Of a stretch of DNA of 64,000 nt, positions 36,269 through 48,588 are shown one piece after another (positions within the stretch are counted from its first letter, which is position 1; every line of letters starts with the position of its first letter). The notes under the pieces were generated by a model. The model saw only the letters and a program-made list of their open reading frames with translations. It had not been told where the DNA came from and ran no database searches. Origin of the DNA: Antitrichia curtipendula (Eukaryota; Streptophyta; Bryopsida; Hypnales; Leucodontaceae); contig OX579634.1 of assembly GCA_951230915.1 (NCBI GenBank), forward strand, positions 14,038,725 through 14,102,724. The letters run 5' to 3'. The position numbers and the translations under genes were made by a program.

Positions 36269-36412
36269 TAGTTGCATAACTTCCCCAATCTTTCATCGTG
36301 GTACATTGTCAGACCATGGTGAAAAGACTCTCAATTTAAGCCAATCTGAAAACGAGATTGCCCTGGGAAACGGACACCGGTACCTTTACAAATAAAGCAG
36401 AGCCAGGATTTT

Positions 36413-36965
36413 ATGTTTATTATTCCGGCAGATGAAAAAAACTGGTTCCCACTTCCCAACAGGCAAGTGTCACTTAGTTCTCACAGGAACAGAATCACCC
36501 CCCCCCCCCCTCACTCAAGAATTCATCCAAAGCCTCCCAACATTCATCCGATCAAACGTTCGTCCGGAAAGGCTCCCTTTATCCAAAGGGAATTGTCATG
36601 TGGCGCGCTCATTGGCCATACTCGCGCCACTGGCATGCTCAAGCTCACGCCCGTCGCAGACGGGCGACGAGCGCTCCTACTGCGGCCCCAAACGACAGAA
36701 TCCCAAGCTCATAACCTCCGCGCACTCGCTTTGGACGATTCCTCAAGATCGGATCCATCTCTCCCTCAAATCCTGTCCACATTCACGACCAATTTCGGTA
36801 GAAATCGTGGGATTCAGCTCCGTTTCGTTGGGATTGCAAACGCGGATGTGGGGGATGGCGGAAGCAAGTGCTGCCATGCGATTTTCGTAGGGGCGCCATT
36901 AGGTGTGCTTCTGTTTCTGGGATTGTGCACTCGGAAGGGGCGATATCCGTGGTGGGAGCGTGAGC
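36413..36965 (+). promoter_or_regulatory. GC-rich leader/promoter of the repeat-protein gene
   Basis: The sequence becomes GC-rich from about 36,480. Long open frames overlap here (36,413-37,120 and 36,432-36,890). The frame used by the gene below has a stop just after 36,890 and then stays open to the ATG at 36,966, so these are treated as leader, not protein. A C run lies at about 36,500. Confidence 0.35.
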
Positions 36966-39900
36966 ATGATGGCGCTCTTGCTGCCGCAGTGGGCTCCTCC
37001 GGAGTCGCTGCATCGGCTCGCCAACGTTCGTCGGCAGAGGGTACTCTTTCATTATTTCACTGTTTGAATCTCGCTTCGGAATTTTCTAACTCAGCTGCGA
37101 GAAACCCTTTTCGCAACTGAGTTCGAATATGACAAGTTTCGCTGCCGAATTTTCTAACGCAGTTGTGGTTAATCCTTTTCTTTTCTATCGCAACTGAGTT
37201 CGAATAACTTATGGCAAAATTTCGCGTTTATGTAACTTAGAGTGAAACTGTGAAACAAAAGAAACGATTGCGGAGACCTGTGGAACCACGCAGCAGTAGC
37301 AGTTTGTAGTTTTTGTCAGTCGTTTCTTTCGTTTCCGCCCTTGATTTCCTTTTTTCCGTTTGAATCTTGTAAAAAATAAAAAAAAATAAAATTTCTGGGT
37401 CTAGTTGACTTCGTAATCTGGCAGTCGAGTGTACTGCGTGGAGTTTGTACTCTCTCTTACTCATGGTCTGACTCTCTGGTAAGCTCGGTAGCTTGTGGGC
37501 CCTCTTTGGGGAAATACGAAGTGGCGGACGAATTTAGTGCTGTAGGGGGAGTTCAGTATATGTAATTTTGAATAATCTGGAAGTGCGAGGATGATTGATT
37601 TTTGGACGTTGATCTTGAAACTGCCTCTTAAATTCTGTATGTACCAATGTTGGTGGGCAGTTGTCTCGTTTCGCGATTCTGTGGAGATGGTGTGTTTGAT
37701 TAAACGATGTCAGTGTTGAATGACCACCTGTACAAACCTGCCAGCCACAGGTGGCCTGGCAGAAGGAGATCACAAGCATACAAGATTTGTACAAATGCTT
37801 TCGTTGTGGGACTCAAGATTGGGAGGATCGATGCTAATGAAATGAGAGATCAGAGAATTGATGCATCTTAGATACTCTGATTTTCCTTGCATTATACTTA
37901 GCAGTCGGGACCAAGGTGTTCACAGCTTTTTTCAGCGATTTGATGTGAAAGAGATGGATATTCAGCAGCCTTTCATCGTAAACTACACTTTGGTCGAGAT
38001 TCAGTGAGGGAAATTGCGTTTCTAATATGTCGTGAGATCAGTTCTGAAATCAAACAGTGGACGCTGTTATCATTTTTCTGAGAAGTATTTCCATAGTTCA
38101 ATCCCTGAAGCAGTTCCAAGTTGAGCCTCATGGTTTTTAACGGGTTTGAGTAGGTCAAATGGATCTTTCTTTTATCTAATTTTATTTATTTGTTGTCCAA
38201 CATGCGCAATGTTCTTCATCACTCTACTGATCCCTCTGAAGTTTGTTCCTAGTTGGTCCCTCTGAAGTCTATATTTTTCAGAATACGATCAACCGAATTG
38301 GTCGTTTTATCACCATGAATCTGTGGTTCTTTAGGGGTTAATAACTCATGCCATTTTGGCATATACCGTTGTTATGCTCGTCCAGTGTTTGCATTGCTCC
38401 ATCTATGTCATTTCTTTTTCCATTTGCTTGTAAGAACAACCGGACATGTGTTTGTTTTTGTAGTTCCCCGAATCAGCTCGCGCAATGTTCTTCATTGACT
38501 TTAGTGATAAAATAGTTGGTCCAACTGCAGTGTATTATTTTCAGAGTATGATCTATCGAATTGGTCGTTTTATATGCATGAATCCTTGGTTCTCTAGGGA
38601 TTAATTACCCATGCCATTTGGATGCCACAGTATGCTTGTGCACTGTGTGCATTGCTTCATCAATGGCATATCGTTTTTCATTTGCTTGTGAGAATGGAAT
38701 CTTCTGTAGTTGACACCTTGACTCATAATTGTTTTTGTAGTCGCGAAAATCAGCTCGGGCAACACATGGAGCGACACAGAGCAGTACGAGCACCAAAGCT
38801 TCAACGGATCACTTCAAGATTCCAAGCACAGAGCCCTGTTGCAACTTGATCTCACCTTTGGTGATGACGCCGAGGAAGCCAGTTCGCCGGTCATCTCGGC
38901 TGCGCGTCAGGAGGGGGAGTCGAGAGGACGTGAAGACAGACACGGAAACCGACATGGACGCAGCAGAGTGGTACAACCGAGTTTTAGCCAAGAACGGCGT
39001 TGTGGAGGTGGACCCAGTGACCTTGGCGGAGCAGATGCAGCATGCCAAGTACTATCAAGCAGACTCCAATAATAATAATAATAATAATACTCATTACCAT
39101 TATGGTTCCTCTTCTGAGGCCCCGGATGTTTCTTCTTCCAGGAGTCCTGGATTTCCTTCTAGGGTGCCTCTGGCAGTTGCCTTAGCTGCAGGTGAGACCA
39201 TTTTTTACTTTTCACTTTTCAGACTTTTAGGCTTTCTAGACATGCTGCTTAATCATTAACACGTTAACACATTAACAAGGCTTTAGCCTAACTCCTTCAT
39301 GTTTTAAGCTTTCTGTACATACAGCTTAATACATTTCTTTTTTTTGAGGTTTCACACATCAAGTTGGAGATAAATATTTAAGCATTTTATATAATGTGGG
39401 TGTGATTATTGGGAGAGTTGTGGAGAGTTGTCTGTGGTTACGAGAGCCAAACCTACGGATACCAAATTCATATCGCTGCTTATGATCATTGCTTATGCAA
39501 GATTAAAGTGGGAGGTTGTAGAGCATTATGAAAGGGACAGTAGACAATTCCATTCCAGTTCAAAGATTAGTGCTGTAGACAATTACCCGAGTCACTTCTA
39601 CACTACTTGCTAATTGAAGGCCACCTGAGTATGAACAGATGAGTTGCTATTGGTTTCAGGGGGTCAGTCAATAAGAGGCGGGATTAGGTTTTCAAACGGT
39701 TTTAGTATTCCCTACATAGACATTAAGAAATCTTGTCTGTTTGGTATCTCGCTCACTCTGTTTCAAATTTTGCCTTCTCGAGCAAAGACCAATAATAGGA
39801 TGTACTTAAATTACGGGATAATAGGTGTTTCAGAGTGCGAGCTCCCTCTTCCTCAATAAGAGGTGATTCTCACACTCGATTTGAAAACTTTACGCAGGGT

Positions 39901-42900
39901 TTAGTATGATGAGATTCTGGGGCTCAGAATCACATGGCGCGAGAATGGAAAGAAATAGTGATATCTTGCACTAAAGTCGAGACCTCTGAAAATCCCTAAC
40001 GCGCTTTTTGGCAACACATTATGGATGCAGGTTCGGCCGTTGCGTTGGCTTTAATCGTTCTTTTGATACAGGCTTTGCATAAGGAACGTGATGGAACCAA
40101 ATCTAATTCGTCTGATTCAGAAGGCAGCAATTTGACCAGCAGCTTTAAAGGTAAACCTGTTGCTCCGGATCTCTCGTCCAAAGTCTCTCATCAGGCGAGG
40201 GACAGCAAGGAGGTGTTGGCAAGCTCAGCAGCAACTGGGGCTTCATATTTGAATTTCTTAGGGCGTAATGAAACGCCTTCGCCCCCGAGCCTCTCAAAAG
40301 GTGAGAAGTCGTGGTCTGAAAGCAAGTATGCCTCTGTGCCTCCCTTCTTCGCTTCCGACGGGTCTACTACATCTTATTCAAGGCCGGCCCCTCCTCCTGT
40401 CTCAAGATGGGAAGGAGATAAGTACAAGTCGGTCCGCCCTTTCTTCCCAGACGAGGTAGCAGAATCAACAGAGACTGTTGGCCCTTCCTTTTCAGATGAG
40501 CAGGGCAGTCAAGGAAAAAATGAGAATGGTTCATCAGCAAACAAGACCGTCACTCCTTTCTTTCCTGATGATCTGCAGGGCAGTAAAAACGCTAAGGGGT
40601 CTGCTTCCTTGCAGAACGTCCCGCCTTCCTTTCCTGATGATCTGCAGGGCAGTAAAAACGCTAAGGGGTCTGCTTCCTTGCAGAACGTCCCGCCTTTCTT
40701 TCCTGATGAGCAGCAGGGCAGTAAAAACGCTAAGGGGTCTGCTTCCTTGCAGAACGTCCCGCCTTCCTTTCCTGATGATCTGCAGGGCAGTAAAAACGCT
40801 AAGGGATCTGCTTCCTTGCAGAACGTCCCGCCTTTCTTTCCTGATGAGCAGCAGGGCAATAAAAACGCTAAGGGGTCTGCTTCCTTGCAGAACGTCCCGC
40901 CTTCCTTTCCTGATGATCAGCAGGGCAGTAAAATCGCTAAGGGGTCTGCTTCCTTTCAGAACGTCCCACCTTTCTTTCCTGATGAGCAGCAGGGCAGTAA
41001 AAACGCTAAGGGGTCTGCTTCCTTGCAGAACGTCCCACCTTCCTTTCCTGATGATCAGCAGGGCAGTAAAAACGCTAAGGGGTCTGCTTCCTTTCAGAAC
41101 GTCCCACCTTTCTTTCCTGATGAGCAGCAGGGCAGTAAAAACGCTAAGGGGTCTGCTTCCTTGCAGAACGTCCCGCCTTCCTTTCCTGATGAGCAGCAGG
41201 GCAGTAAAAACGCTAAGGGGTCTGCTTCCTTTCAGAACGTCCCACCTTTCTTTCCTGATGAGCAGCAGGGCAGTAAAAACGCTAAGGGGTCTGCTTCCTT
41301 GCAGAACGTCCCGCCTTCCTTTCCTGATGAGCAGCAGGGCAGTAAAAACGCTAAGGGGTCTGCTTCCTTTCAGAACGTCCCACCTTTCTTTCCTGATGAG
41401 CAGCAGGGCAGTAAAAACGCTAAGGGGTCTGCTTCCTTTCAGAACGTCCCACCTTTCTTTCCTGATGAGCAGCAAAGCAAGAACGGGCCTTCCTTGGAGT
41501 CTGTCGCACCTTTCTTCGCTGAAGAGCAGCAGGGTAGGAACTCAACAGGCGTGTCCCAGTCAGAAGGCACAGTTAAGGTGGAGAATGTGAAGCCGTTCTT
41601 TCCGGATGAGCAAGTGGGAACAGCATCAGGCAGTGGTTCCAGCAGGCAGTCGTCTGGTGGGTCAATGTGGTCACAGTTCTGGGATGGAAGAAACACAAAG
41701 AGAGACTCTTCAGCCGCGTCGCTTAAAACGGTGGATTTAAGGGGGGAAATACAGTCCGAGGGGAAACAAATGCTGAAAGAAATTGCAGGAAAGCCTCAAG
41801 GACAACACAATGAATTCATGAAAGACACTACTGAGGAGAGGTTTGCCTCCAATACGAGCGGTACTTTCTCATTTCAAGGTGACAAAGAGGCCCCTGAGGT
41901 TGCGCGTGCGTTGTCATCTGATGAGCTTGCGCTTCTAGACGACATAAAGGTCAATTTCCAACTTCTGCACTAAAACCAATTTCGGAGTTTTTAATTTGAG
42001 ACAACAGCGGTCTGTGAAGTTCCTCTGGAAAGAACCTCACTCACCTGGAAAACCTGTTCACTGCATCATCAGACGATGCAGTGAACAAGGGGTTTTAGTA
42101 AAATTAGAATGTTTTGGGAACCTTTTGACATCAGAAAGAGAATCTTTCCGGTGATTCATGGGGAGATCTCCCTATCATCATAGTGATCGTATGATCTCTG
42201 TGTATCATGAGGAGGCTTCCGTGTGATTGTGAGTAACACTTGTCCATGATTGGTATATTTGGGCTCGCTCACCGGTTGGCTTGCATGCTCAGGATGAAGA
42301 AGAGAAGCGATTTGCCAAGATGCAAGCACTGCAGGCTGCCTTCCCAGCTTTGGCTATTGGAGCGGGTGCTGTAGGTGCTCTTGTTGGAGGTAGCAAACGT
42401 GTCTATTCTAAAACCTTTCTCTGGTGGTTACAAGAACTTCAGTTCGCACGATAGACTTTTTTCATGAAGAATGGATGTGGGTAATTACCTTTGATGCTGA
42501 TTAATATGAATTTTGAATGAACAGAGAATTTAGTCCAGAGCATCAGATTTCTGGTAGTTTCTGGTAGAAATCTGACTCTAAGGATCACTAGTATCAACCG
42601 AGCTGTATCACTAGGATCAACTGCTTGCCGCAGTGTTGAACTGTCACTTTTTATCTACATCCTAAGTGGTGATCTAATTTGCTAGCAATGTGATACAGTG
42701 GATGGCGCTTTTGAAATGGTCGGGATTACTGCGACTGCCAGCTTTATCTCTTATGAATTGCTGTGGGCGAACAAGAGGTTCGGTTTGATTTCCATTATTC
42801 CGCTCTGTTTTATGTGGCATAACTTCGAATTACTTTCTCAAGAAAGTGAGATCTGTTGATGGAGGAAGGCGATCCAAGTTTTAGTATCTTCATTGCATTC

Positions 42901-43123
42901 TATACTAACTCGTTTTCTCAAAAAAAATTGGTTTCGTTGCACGTACGTTGTGAGCAAAGTTTCAATGCTGATGGTCAGGTCGACTTTAGTGACAATCTTC
43001 TGAGTCGTTGTCAAATCTTCTGGCCACAGGCAAGAGCTGGTGGATGAGATATCCAGGATCACCGATCATCACAAGCTCTTCAACTTCCTTCAGAAGCGGA
43101 AAATTGTGAAGGACGACTGCTGA
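36966..43123 (+). CDS. Predicted plastid membrane protein with 23-residue repeats, six exons
   Basis: Exons: 36966-37040, 38741-39191, 40031-41949, 42293-42389, 42699-42777, 43030-43123. All are GT-AG and phases close, giving 904 aa. The N-terminus (MMALLLPQWAPPESLHRLAN, then R/S/T/A-rich) resembles a chloroplast transit peptide. Next come EWYNRVLAKNGVVEVDP (about residues 80-110), a poly-Asn run, a membrane segment (about 164-191, including AVALALIVLLIQAL), the repeat array (348-660) built on VPPFFPDEQ, a charged linker, and a conserved-looking C-terminus with hydrophobic segments (AFPALAIGAGAVGALV, then GITATASFISYELLWANK) and QELVDEISRITDHHKLFNFL. I do not recognise the family. The ends look constrained while the middle looks free to expand. 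Plastid localisation is inference. Confidence 0.8.
38204..38757 (+). repeat. Tandem duplication spanning intron 1 end and exon 2 start
   Basis: Two units of about 277 bp (about 38,204-38,480 and 38,481-38,757) share GCGCAATGTTCTTCAT, GAATTGGTCGTTTTAT, TTGCTTGT and the splice acceptor TTTTTGTAG with the following AATCAGCTCG. The first unit therefore carries a decoy acceptor at 38,463; the second carries the real one at 38,740. Confidence 0.75.
39068..39088 (+). repeat. AAT trinucleotide run coding poly-Asn
   Basis: Seven AAT codons in exon 2 give seven asparagines, in frame with the rest of the exon. Length is likely to be polymorphic. Confidence 0.9.
40546..41475 (+). repeat. 69-bp coding tandem repeat, 13 full units plus a partial
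   Basis: Positions 40,546-41,442 are exactly 13 units of 69 bp, then about half a unit. Each encodes NVPP(F/S)FPDxQQGSKNAKGSA and closes with S(L/F)Q. PPFF and PPSF forms alternate for most of the array, so the real period is a 138-bp pair. Single diverged units (VPPFFASD, VRPFFPDE, VGPSFSDE before; VAPFFAEE, VKPFFPDE after) show that the motif is older than the array. Confidence 0.95.
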
Positions 43124-44055
43124 ATCCAGGGCAACGACTGGGTAAACTCCATTCTCTGCGCTATGCTTGAACAGAATTCGTTAGATTTCCTACTGTAAAA
43201 CTATACAAGAGGGGTCTACATTGTTGGCTGATTGCAATTGTAAATTGGCCCCGATTTGAGTTGATGCTGATCTTTTCTCTAGTTTGCAGAGAGTGAGTGT
43301 ATATTACAGAGGCTAGTCCTTTAAACCCATGGAGCTGGGTGATAATGTAGATCTATGTCTTGGTGTTGGAAAGTTTGAAGTGTGCTGCACTGTGCATTAA
43401 TGCTAGACTTTATCAGGAACCACGCCGAGTGTATCTCAAACTTGGACAGTGTTTCTGATTCGGTGGCCATAGTATGTATCATACTACGTTTTGATATAAA
43501 ATTTGGATATAAATTGGTTCTGTATGATGCACATGTTCCTTGTGTATGGGCATTCTTGGTGTGCAGGAGGGTGTGCCTGATTTTAAAGGTTGGGGTGGTT
43601 CGAATCTTTTTGGGTAGTTATTAAATCTTTTGGTGTTCAGTAAGTAGTGACTCACTGACAGGGAAGTCTTTGTCTTTGTGAAGCTCAAAGTGATGCTGTA
43701 CACATTGGGCTCACTTTATCCACACATCCTTTTTGTGCCTGCCCATTTACAGTAAAGTTTAGTCACAGCAGGGTCTCAATGGAACCCAAATGTGAAAGGC
43801 TTTGTGACAAAGAATGTACGAATACCGGTAGTCTAGTCTAGGTGGTTTTACATGAATGTGTAAGATGGATTTGCATTCTACCAGCCATGGAGCAACTTGT
43901 GTCCTTTCTCTAAACCTTACCCCACAGGGTTTCAGAATACAGACGCAAGATCTTACGGTGGGCCTGGATAACTCTTCTGAGAAGACATCTTCAAAAGGTT
44001 TAAGACATTTATTGATCATTTTTTTTAATGTTTTCGAAGACCATATGCAAATGGG
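43124..44055 (+). other. 3' flank of the repeat-protein gene
   Basis: The first few hundred bases are probably 3' UTR. No further exon or gene is seen, and short frames on either strand lack motifs. Confidence 0.35.
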
Positions 44056-44280
44056 TCGATTACACGGCCGGGGAGGATCGACCCCTGTATTGCCCCATTT
44101 GTTACCCCTGCAGAAACGACTGGAATTTTTTATTTGACGCATATGATAAAATTTTCAAATTTTGAATTCATATTTGCACCCAAATTAGCTAGGTTCCATG
44201 AAGAAACACAAAATTGAAGTGGGACAATACATGGGGCAGTTTTTACATTTACCCTTTGATCCTCCCTTGCCCAATTACAC
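44056..44280. repeat. Dispersed repeat, GCCCCATTTGTTACCCC family
   Basis: It is colinear with 12,871-13,100: GGAGGATCG, GTATTGCCCCAT, CTGGAATTTTTTA, TTGAATTCATATTTGCA, TTTTTACATTTACCCTTTGAT. Its ends carry a short inverted GGGAGGATC-like word. Confidence 0.55.
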
Positions 44281-46071
44281 CGAGTGTTAGCTGAATGTAA
44301 ATGAGTTTAAAGGCTCAAAATTTACACACGGGTTCAAACCACTTCATTAATTATCTCGCCACCTATCTCTATCAATCCCAACCACTTAATACACAAAAAA
44401 TAATCATTAGTATGCACTTTTTCAAGAGACTTGGTGTGACTTGTATGCACTTTTTCCTACATGGGACTTTTGTATATCACACTTTGATACAACAGTCACA
44501 TATTTCTTTTTACATTTTATAAATTACAAATGAAGAGAAATTGATTTAGCTCAAGGAAGCAAACAAATAGATTTAAGTAATCATCCTATGACATAATATT
44601 CACTAGTGTGCCTTGGACCATTGCCGCATCCAAAATAAAAGTAAAAGAATTTTCTTATTTTTTTTATTCAAATAAATTTTGGATTCAATATCTTTTTCAT
44701 TATAGGTCCAGAGTCTATGCACCCCTCCTTATAGAGGGCTTTTTGACACTATACAAAACAAAGTCTATGCACCCCTCCTTGTACAGGGCTTTTTGACACT
44801 ATACAGAATGTGACTCAGGTGTACGGTGTAGGAGATCTTATCGTAACAAACAAACAAAACAAACAAACTTTAATTAACTGAAGGCATGGATAATTTACTT
44901 TTAGCAATTCTTTAGATTGGCATTTAAATCCTAAAGACCAAGGAATTTTGAAAATAATATTGATATGCTAACAATATATATTTTCTTAGTTGGCATCAAA
45001 AAGATATTAAGAATTAAGATTTAAATTATTTATACCTATATTGTCAACAATTTTCAATTTAAAAACAAACAAACTCTAGTACAGGAATAATATTTATCCC
45101 TACTTCTATACTAAATTGTAGAAACAAAAAAGGGGCCTTTCAAATTTGAAAAGGACTTTCATGGTTTTTATACAAATCAACCCCAACTACTTCATACCTA
45201 TGTCTCCAACTTCTAAACTATAAGTACTCTAGACATAAAAAACTTCACTCCACCATAGTTTGTTTAAGATCTTATTTTTCATTTTTCTAATTTTTTAAGA
45301 ATATTTTTTATTGAAATTTAGAAATAATACATTTGATACTTTTATTATAATTCCTAAAGTAAAAAAAAAGACAATATTAAATGTTTTTCTTTGTTACAAT
45401 CTTTTAGTAGTAATTAACATTTTAAAGACCATATGTTCAAATTTTGAACCATGAATGCATTCAAAACATGTCTCAAATACATAAGAGTTTGATTTTCATC
45501 CATCCTAATGTCTCATGCTAGTTCTCTAACAATTTCATGATATAAATTTAAAAATTTCTCTCTTCAAATGTTTTGTAGTTTAAAAGTATACAAGTTTGTT
45601 TAAACTAGAAAAATGACCCTTTAAGAATGACATAAAAATAATTTAAAATTAAATTTTTATAAATTACTGTGATTAGAATTTAACATTTTGAATTCAAACA
45701 AAGTATTATTTTTGATATTATAGAATATGTGATCTACAATCAATTTTTATAAAAAATGTTCAAATTCCAATTTCAGTTTTTATTGCTAAATATTGGTTAA
45801 TGTAATGGTAGATCCAATTTTATAGTTATGATTTATGGATTAAAGTTTTCAACTTTGTTTGACAATCATCTCAGTTACAATATTCTTTTTTTATTGTACT
45901 TTTAATAATGTCTTTTATATTTTAACACTTTGACTACTACTTGGTCCTTAAAGGATTTAATTCACATCCAAGTATGTACTATATCAAAAGAATTTTGTGA
46001 AAATTTTGTAAAAAATTGAAAGAGTGCATTGAAAAAGTGTTCCTAACTCCTAAATCTTTAAAAATTGCACG
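44281..46071. other. AT-rich gene-free stretch
   Basis: No gene is seen. It contains the 50-bp tandem duplication at 44,712-44,811. From about 45,414 to 45,962 there is a degenerate block bounded by TTAACATTTTAAAGACCA and GGTCCTTAAAGGATTTAA that may be an old TTAA-family copy. Confidence 0.4.
44712..44811. repeat. 50-bp tandem duplication
   Basis: AGTCTATGCACCCCTCCTT and GGGCTTTTTGACACTATAC recur exactly 50 bp apart. Confidence 0.85.
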
Positions 46072-47465
46072 ACCCCCGAAAGAATGGGAGTTTTTTTTAA
46101 GAGAAATTGTCAAAACTGCCATTTTTTTAGTGCATTGGCCCAATTTGAAAACAAAAATATTTTTGTAAAAATTAGACTATACAAAAGTGTACTACACTAC
46201 TATGTAGACATTTTGAAATTTTTTAGTCCATTTTATCGCGTTGAATTGAAAGATTATAGCATTTGAAGTGAAAAAAAAAACTTTTTTTTGTATTCTTGCA
46301 AAGCGAGATCAATAGACTTCAAGTCCTCTTGGAGTAAATTTTTTCTCTTGATGAATTTGCATCTCTTCATCATTGAGTTTTAAATCTTGATAGGTACACT
46401 CATACAAAATTTGAGAAGTAAATATGGAATCTAGTTTACTTTCTATCATCCTACAAGCAAGGTGATTAAGTGAACTAGTAGTACACTAGTCATTTATTGA
46501 TGATTTCTTGTGCAACAAGGAAATTTTTTGTTTAAAATCCAAATGATGAAAAGTTAGAGACAAACATTTTGAACATGTGAGAAATTTTTCAATAACTTAG
46601 ACTTCATTTATTGGAAGATAATAGGGCTTGAAGTTAGAAGAAAATGTTTTTTTCTTAAAACCACATCAAAATAGCTAATAAAGATCGACTCCTCTTGGAA
46701 TGTGATTTGAAAACGTAGGGAAGAAATTTCAAAAACTTTCATTGCATAGATTGCTAGACATTTGTGCTTAAAGTGGGGAAAGTCATTTTTAGAGCATAAT
46801 CCTTGAGTAGATTATTTGACTTTGAATCTTTTTAACTTTAATTTTTTGCATTAAACAATTTGCTTTAAAAAAATTTACACTGAAGATTTGTATTGAAAGT
46901 CTAGGGGGAACCCCCCCCAAAATACATGATTTTCATTCTTTAAAAAATCATTAGGTAGAAGTTGGTGAAAGATGGAGGGAAGAACTAAATTGTTAATGGC
47001 TCTAAAATAAAATTGAAACACGCTAATCCCAATTATGAGATTGTGCTAGCAAGCATACATAACCTTGTAAATTTTTTTCAAAAATTGTAATAATTGAATT
47101 GAAAAATGAATCTAATAAGTTACTTTTTCAAGAAGTTTATATAGTTGCTTGCAAAACAAGAAGCTCAATAACTTCATTTCACTAATCCAAATGGAATGAA
47201 TTAAAGCTTTTTATACAGACAAAAATATAATATATATGAAAAATTAATTAATTAAAAGGTTTTGTGGATTCTTTTTGTTGCCCGGTCTTCCCTATTTTGA
47301 ACTTATTGTGGCATAATTTTCTCTTGTAAACACTCATTGAAATTCAATTATATTTTGAAAAGGCTTAAGAATTTTTTTCAAAAAATCACATCAAAAAATG
47401 AGGTTACATGAGCTTATCCAAAAAATTTATTTTGTCCCCTCTAGACACAATGGAACTTTAAGGAT
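46072..47465 (-). mobile_element. Degenerate TTAA-family element
   Basis: The first 650 bp parallel 3832-4375. The later part has the AAGTTAGAG, CAAGAAG and TTTTGTCCCCTCTAGACAC landmarks of the family. Neither end has kept a clean TTAA, so both limits are approximate. Confidence 0.4.
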
Positions 47466-48584
47466 TATAGATTTAATTTCTTGATGTTTCTATTTTATAT
47501 ACAACTTTTGTATAAACCATTGTCAATTTTATTCTTTTAAGCTGATAATAATCATCACAATTATTGTTTTCAACTAATTTTCTTATAGAAAAGTATACTC
47601 TATGAACAATATGCACTTAAAATGACATTTAATTCTAAACTAGAGGTGCTATTTTGTAAGCCTAGGATTATAAGCCGGGTTATAAGCACATGAAACTAAA
47701 AGTCCATACACCTATGTTATAGGTCTCTCTATTATAAAATTCTTCCATGATTATAGATACCTATATTATAGGCGTTTATGTTATATGCACCTTCAATGGT
47801 TCTAGGATATTTACTTATATATAGGTTCAAGGCTCATGTGCTTAAATTTCTATACTCACATGCTAGCATGGTTGACACAATATTAGAACATTTTAACTTT
47901 AATTATGATAAAAGTTTTATGAATCAAAGGCATTTCTTATGTTTTAGCATAAATGGTGCTTTCATTTTAATAATTTTGGTAGGGAAAGACACAACCAACC
48001 TTTGCAAAATTTAAAGTTGATATCAGAAAAAGACCTAGTTTGTAGGCCGCAACTCTAACAACAAGAAAACCGTCATCCAATGTAGGGGGAATCAAATAAA
48101 GTATTTTAAAATAAATCTATCTTGCTAAGAACAATTGTTGTATTTTTTGAAGAATTCAATACAACTTTTTTGTGCTTAAAATAAAATTCAAACATTGGAA
48201 GAGGCACCGGAAGAACACATGTGATTTCAATGTCAAAGTGAGCACCTAAAAATATATATTTTGAAAATAATTAAAATTTTCATTTTATTGGATTGATTTA
48301 TATCTTTATCAAAAAAATTATACCATTCTATTTCGACTAACAAAATGAAAGTTTTGATAGACTTTTATTTTACAAGCAATGAGGGAATTAAAACATAGCT
48401 TTATTTAACAAGTCATTTTTTGAACTGAATTAGAAGAATTTTCAAATAAATAAATAAACATTAGACATACGTTGGTTACTAGAACATTTCACCATTATAT
48501 TGAAAAATCTTAACTTCATTTCATAATTATTAGTGATTTAGATTTTTTTATCATCTTATACCATCTTCTACTTAGTGATTTATT
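47466..48584. other. AT-rich gene-free stretch
   Basis: Nothing could be supported here. Confidence 0.35.
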
Positions 48585-48588
48585 TTAA

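Noticed and set aside
36413..37120. 235-codon + strand open frame upstream of and overlapping exon 1 of the repeat protein
   Set aside because: It lies in GC-rich DNA where frames stay open by chance, shows no motif, and the alternative frame gives a start, leader and phase-correct splice into exon 2.
38325..38345. CTTTAGGGGTTAA in the repeat-protein gene intron as another TTAA-element end
   Set aside because: The same words sit inside the tandem duplication (also near 38,600) and no opposite end or family body is present.
40534..41475. 313-codon - strand frame
   Set aside because: Mirror of the 69-bp coding repeat; the + strand frame fits splice phases and flanking domains, the - strand frame does not.
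40546..41475. CRISPR-like appearance of regularly spaced repeats
   Set aside because: Units are directly contiguous 69-bp coding repeats without unique spacers, in a plant nuclear gene.
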